From Zonotrichia leucophrys gambelii (taxonomy: Eukaryota > Chordata > Aves > Passeriformes > Passerellidae), in assembly GCF_028769735.1 (NCBI RefSeq), contig NC_088171.1:127923533-127987532 (forward strand): 64,000 bases of DNA, in the 5' to 3' direction. The position numbers and the translations under genes are program-made. The notes below the pieces were generated by a model that was not told where the DNA came from, did no database searches, and saw nothing but the letters and a program-made list of their open reading frames with translations. The first letter of the stretch is position 1. Every line of letters begins with the position of its first letter. This document shows positions 60,101 to 64,000 of the stretch, one piece after another.

Positions 60101-63100
60101 CTGTGTTTACCATTGCTAAAGAAATTCTGTCCCCATTTGGCAACTTCAGAGAATCTATATACAAGCTCACCTGCTGTCAAATGCTATATTCAACTTTTTC
60201 AGAAATGTTTATTTCCAATTTCTACTAAGCAATCCACAAATTTCACCAACCCAGGAACCCCTGTGGCAGCCCTTCAATAATAAATATTCGTTTCCAGAGC
60301 TAGCCAAACTCATTATACTTGCCAAACTCATTAACCCTGCTACTGCTGAACAAGGTGAAGAACTGCATCATGTTGCCACTGGTTTGCTCCATATCAATAA
60401 ATATGTTACAAACCAGTAACATATTCTGTGCAGGTTGTCATGAAAGAGCAGGCACACCATAGATGGGGTTGAGGGAAGAGCCTTCAGAGGCAGGCATACA
60501 TTCCTCAGCTGAGTTCTACTTGGTTCACAGCCTCCAAAAATATATCTCAAACTGCTTGTGTCTCTAAGCAAAAGTAGCCATGACTTTACCTTTCAATTAA
60601 TTTCTTCTTACAGCTTATTCTCAAATACAAAAATTTCTTGTTCAGTTAAATAAAATTCACTTATTTACAAAATAAAATTAAATGTGTCGCAATGGCATAG
60701 TTAGAACTGGCCCAGGGAGTATTTGTGTTTGTCATTTAACTTAAGAGAATCTGCATACTTAGGAGATTCTACAGAACTCCTTCTTCACAATTACATTTGA
60801 CTATCAAGAGACATCTATTTCTTAAGTATAATGGAATGGTTTTGTGATTCTTTTACTTTAGTTGCTAAGATTAAAAGAGGCTTTTTCCTCCAAGAAGAGC
60901 ACAATTTATGATGTACTGCAATACACATTGCATGAGATAAATTGACAACTTGCATGTCTTCAGCTGTAATCACTTTCTATAAGTAGAAAATGCTTCTTAT
61001 TCCCTGTGTGTTTTGCAAAAATTAAATATCTACTCTGAAATCCAAATGCAATTTGGCAGAATACAACATCAAGTAAGATGATCCTACCTTCAGGTATTTT
61101 GTTTGAAATGTCAGCCAACACTCTTCAGTGTTTCAATAGGCACAGAATAAAACCAAGGGAATTCTTCATCCACACCCATATGACTTTAATGAAATTAATT
61201 TAATGGATGAATGAATACATAGGTCTGGAATATTTGTGGTCTGATATTATTTTAAAAATACTTTTACTACAAATTGGTTTCATATGAATAAAGGTTTGGA
61301 GGATATGTCCTTTTTATGCCCTATGTCAGAACAAGTATGACCAAGGCCAAAATTGTAACAGAAATAATGAAGCACAATTATTCAGAAAGTTCATCTTTCA
61401 TTTATGCCCTTATCTAAAGCATGTGTAGATTAATCAATTTTTTTCCAATGATACAGTAGTCTTTGGATGAAGCCCTTACAAAGGCACAAAATTTACAAAG
61501 TTACATAGTTGTATAACAAGTGAAAATGTGAGAGAACCAAGACTTTCTTACCTTACAAACCTTTATCCAGGAGATTTGGAAAAATTCATGTATTATTAAA
61601 AAATGTTTAGTATCATTGTTCCAGATTTTTGTTTGAGAAAATTGTACTTTTGGTTTTGCTCCAAGAGGATGTTTCACTCCTGAACTGATGAAATCTTCAG
61701 CCATTTTATTTTGAGATATGTTGGCTTGATTTCAGTCCTACTGTTTGACATCATTTTTGGGCTGTTTCTTGTAACTGTACAGACAAGTCTGTTCTTGTTG
61801 CCCCTCATCATCAGGATGGATCCATTTTTTCTTTGCTTGGTTTATACCAGGGATAGGCAGACACAGCTAACATCAAGAAGAGCCACTAAAGCCATTACTT
61901 CTTCGTGAGCACTAGCTGGGTCACAGCAGACTATTTTGAGGATTAATAATTGGACTTCCTAAGTAAAAAGTGAAAATGCACAAATCCTTTTAAAACTGAG
62001 AATTGGTAACAGTTTCAGAATTCAGAATAGAAATTGCATTAACGGGGCTTTTGTCTTTGAACTCCAATATAGATATTCCAACAACAAATTCTCTGCCTGG
62101 AAAAGACATGCCTATTGGCATACCCAGAAATACAACTTCACTGAGATGAGAAAGAACAAAGTTCAGAAGTGTAATGTAGAATAGCAGGCTAAAGGAAATA
62201 GAAAGAACTGCTACTGTTGAAACAAAGAAAGTACAGAATTTGACACAAAGTCTGTCTAATAAGTAACTTACAGCTCTTAAAGTTAGTATCTAGCTGTTCT
62301 CCTCATCCTTCTCATGCCTTTAAAACTATGTGAGATAGAACCTGTGATTTTGTTATAAAGAGTTGCGGATAAAAAACATGAGCCAAAGATACTTAGGGCT
62401 CTTATTTTGTTCTGCAACTAAATATTATGGTAAGTTCTCATCGAAACAACAGGATGTCTTAGGACTGCAGAGTTTAAAAGTGGGTCTCAACAAGTCTATG
62501 GGGCATAAGATGCTTAGAATTAGACTTTAAAAATTAATTATTGATTTAGTTTCCCAAATGATTATCTGGGGCTATATTTGATAGATATATCTTGAAGTAG
62601 GCTCACTATGTTCATATAAAATGAACTCTACCTAATAGAAGTTCTTTCTTCTGCTGTTGAAAGAAGGTGTCACAGTTTTGATAAAACAGATAAATCGCTT
62701 TTTTATCAAGTCTAATGAATGCAAAGTCTAGCCTTCCAAACTTTATTTCTGCCTTCCTTTCAATCTTTCTTTGTCCTCCAATGAGCCATAAATCATCAAT
62801 AACTGTGAAGTAGCAAACAATGCATCAGCTAAAGGATGTGACCTCTTTATCGTTATGCACCTCTAACACCCATTTTCTTCTATTGCATGTTGCATTGGCT
62901 TTACAATGAACAGGAAATGTGCAGGGCATGGACCACAGCATCTGGATTGTGTGTTCTCCCAATGAAAGTCCAGTCCTGACTGGACTTAATATTGCCAATG
63001 CCAATCTTAAAACTAAACAATTATGGATGTTAGTATATCTGATTAGCCAAGATTACCTCCAACTTTTAAGCTCGTTCTGTTTCATGCTGCATAAAGCTGT

Positions 63101-63317
63101 CATTATATTTGAATTCTGGGTGTGGACTTGTCACTGTAAAAGTATCAAAAAGGAATAAAGATATTAGATAATTCAATTAACTCAGTTTTCACCTGTTTCA
63201 ATTGGAGGTTCTGGATCTTCTAAGGAAAATTTCTTAAAGACTCCACAGAGGGGAAACATGTTTCCCATGGTGAAAATTGGGGAAAAACACCTCCTACTGG
63301 TAATTTTTTATTAAGAA
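57166..63317. other. Unique sequence, no feature recognised
   Basis: About 6 kb of AT-rich non-coding DNA. All open frames are 81 codons or fewer and none is recognisable. There is a repeated GCCAAACTCATTA (about 60304-60332) and a TATATA run near 59457. A GC-richer stretch at 58700-58900 includes CCCTATATAGG, but no initiator or exon could be defined. Confidence 0.5.
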
Positions 63318-63600
63318 AAGGCAGACTGCCAGAAGCTTTCAAGCAGGCATTTATTTGGTCCTTACTCAATTAATCCTCTTCCGACACTAATTTTCTTATG
63401 AAGAAATAATTGTCTGATTGCTAAACCTCCCACTTCTGGGCAAGATTATTGAAGAGATGATAAATAGCAAGTACTGTCTAACATCTTTCCCTCTTAATTT
63501 TTAGACATCAATCAGTCAGGTTTCAGATTTCTACATGGCATATGAAGGGCATCAGTTTCAGTGATTGAAACACTCCCTATGTCACTAGGACAACATTCAG
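63318..63600 (+). mobile_element. L2/CR1-superfamily LINE, reverse-transcriptase fragment
   Basis: Translating the + strand with frame shifts and stops gives, in order, GRLPEAFKQAF, then NLPLLGKIIEEMINSKY, then a stop-containing linker, then NQSGFR, then SVIETLPM. This matches the start of the RT domain in L2-like LINEs of reptiles and birds ('LP...FK.A.V.PLLKK...N.RP.SNLP.LGK..E', '.QSGFR.G..TETAL'). The YRPISN box itself is lost in a region with stops. The copy is old, and its continuation to the window edge could not be aligned by eye. It differs from the other LINEs here, which are CR1. Confidence 0.6.
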
Positions 63601-64000
63601 TGTCCTCACTAATAAATCCAGGTCTCAGTAACCTTCTATCTTCAATTCCAGAGACTGCCATGTGCTGTTTATTTGACTGCGGAACCTAACGAATGCTAAA
63701 AAAATAGTTTATCCTTTCTTATGCTGGAGAGGATCCAGAGGATGGGTTATGATCATTCACTTTTCTTCTTTAGGGGCTTTGCTGGGGCTGCCTCTGAAGT
63801 ACAGCCCTGACAGACTTAATCCTCTTTTTTTCTGTGCTGAGGGGAAGACAAACTAGGAAGCAGGAAAGTCATTTAAACAAAACTGGGCAAATTTACAAAT
63901 GTAGAGCTGATGATATTCCACTTGGCCTCATTTTTTTCCAGATCCTGGCCCTGAATTAAATACTGTCAGGTAAAGGTCTTGCTGGCATGGAGGCAATGCT
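63601..64000. other. Unique or unalignable sequence at the window edge
   Basis: This may include further decayed LINE sequence after 63600, but no motif was secure. No gene was recognised. Confidence 0.4.

Noticed and set aside
1..64000. CRISPR arrays, bacterial-type operons, tRNA or rRNA genes
   Set aside because: No regularly spaced direct repeats, no cloverleaf with A/B boxes and no rRNA landmarks were seen; the content is vertebrate.

Overview
The window reads as a gene desert from a bird nuclear genome. No feature could be supported as a protein-coding gene, exon, tRNA or rRNA. The sequence is AT-rich and CpG-poor, and all open frames are short. None resembles a cellular protein family; the only protein-like translations are decayed pieces of LINE reverse transcriptase. 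The bird assignment rests on the repeats: CR1 retrotransposons dominate, one CR1 is of the type widespread in modern birds (about 56.2-57.2 kb), there is a short solo LTR with a 6-bp target duplication, and repeats are sparse overall. The exact species cannot be told; a neoavian bird, perhaps a songbird, fits best.

Layout. 0-9.4 kb holds an A-rich tetranucleotide tract, a 267-bp (GGGAA)n array at 1.9 kb, a CR1 3' tail at 4.0 kb, an ancient CR1 at 5.9-6.7 kb, a perfect 41-unit (CCCTT)n array at 7.0 kb (the reverse complement of the first array) and a palindromic MITE-like relic at 9.2 kb. 9.4-29 kb is almost repeat-free. Its standout is a regulatory-looking block at 17.8-18.5 kb, in which a GATA site plus a POU octamer are duplicated in tandem. 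29-36 kb holds the solo LTR (29.3 kb), a CR1 3' segment (33.1 kb) and a long, ancient CR1 on the + strand (34.1-35.5 kb). 36-56 kb is mostly unique and includes a CpG-dense patch (37.6 kb), a nested hairpin (41.6 kb), an enhancer-like block (47.9-48.5 kb), an inverted pair of AP-1 sites (51.5-51.7 kb) and further MITE relics (50.1 and 53.7 kb). 56-64 kb holds the younger CR1, then unique sequence, then a fragment of an L2/CR1-superfamily LINE at the right edge.

There is no operon or pathway to describe. If the window has a function it is most likely cis-regulatory, meaning distal enhancers for a gene outside it. Repeat calls rest on recognised diagnostic motifs. Calls of regulatory or conserved sequence are inferences from motif content, because no alignment could be run.
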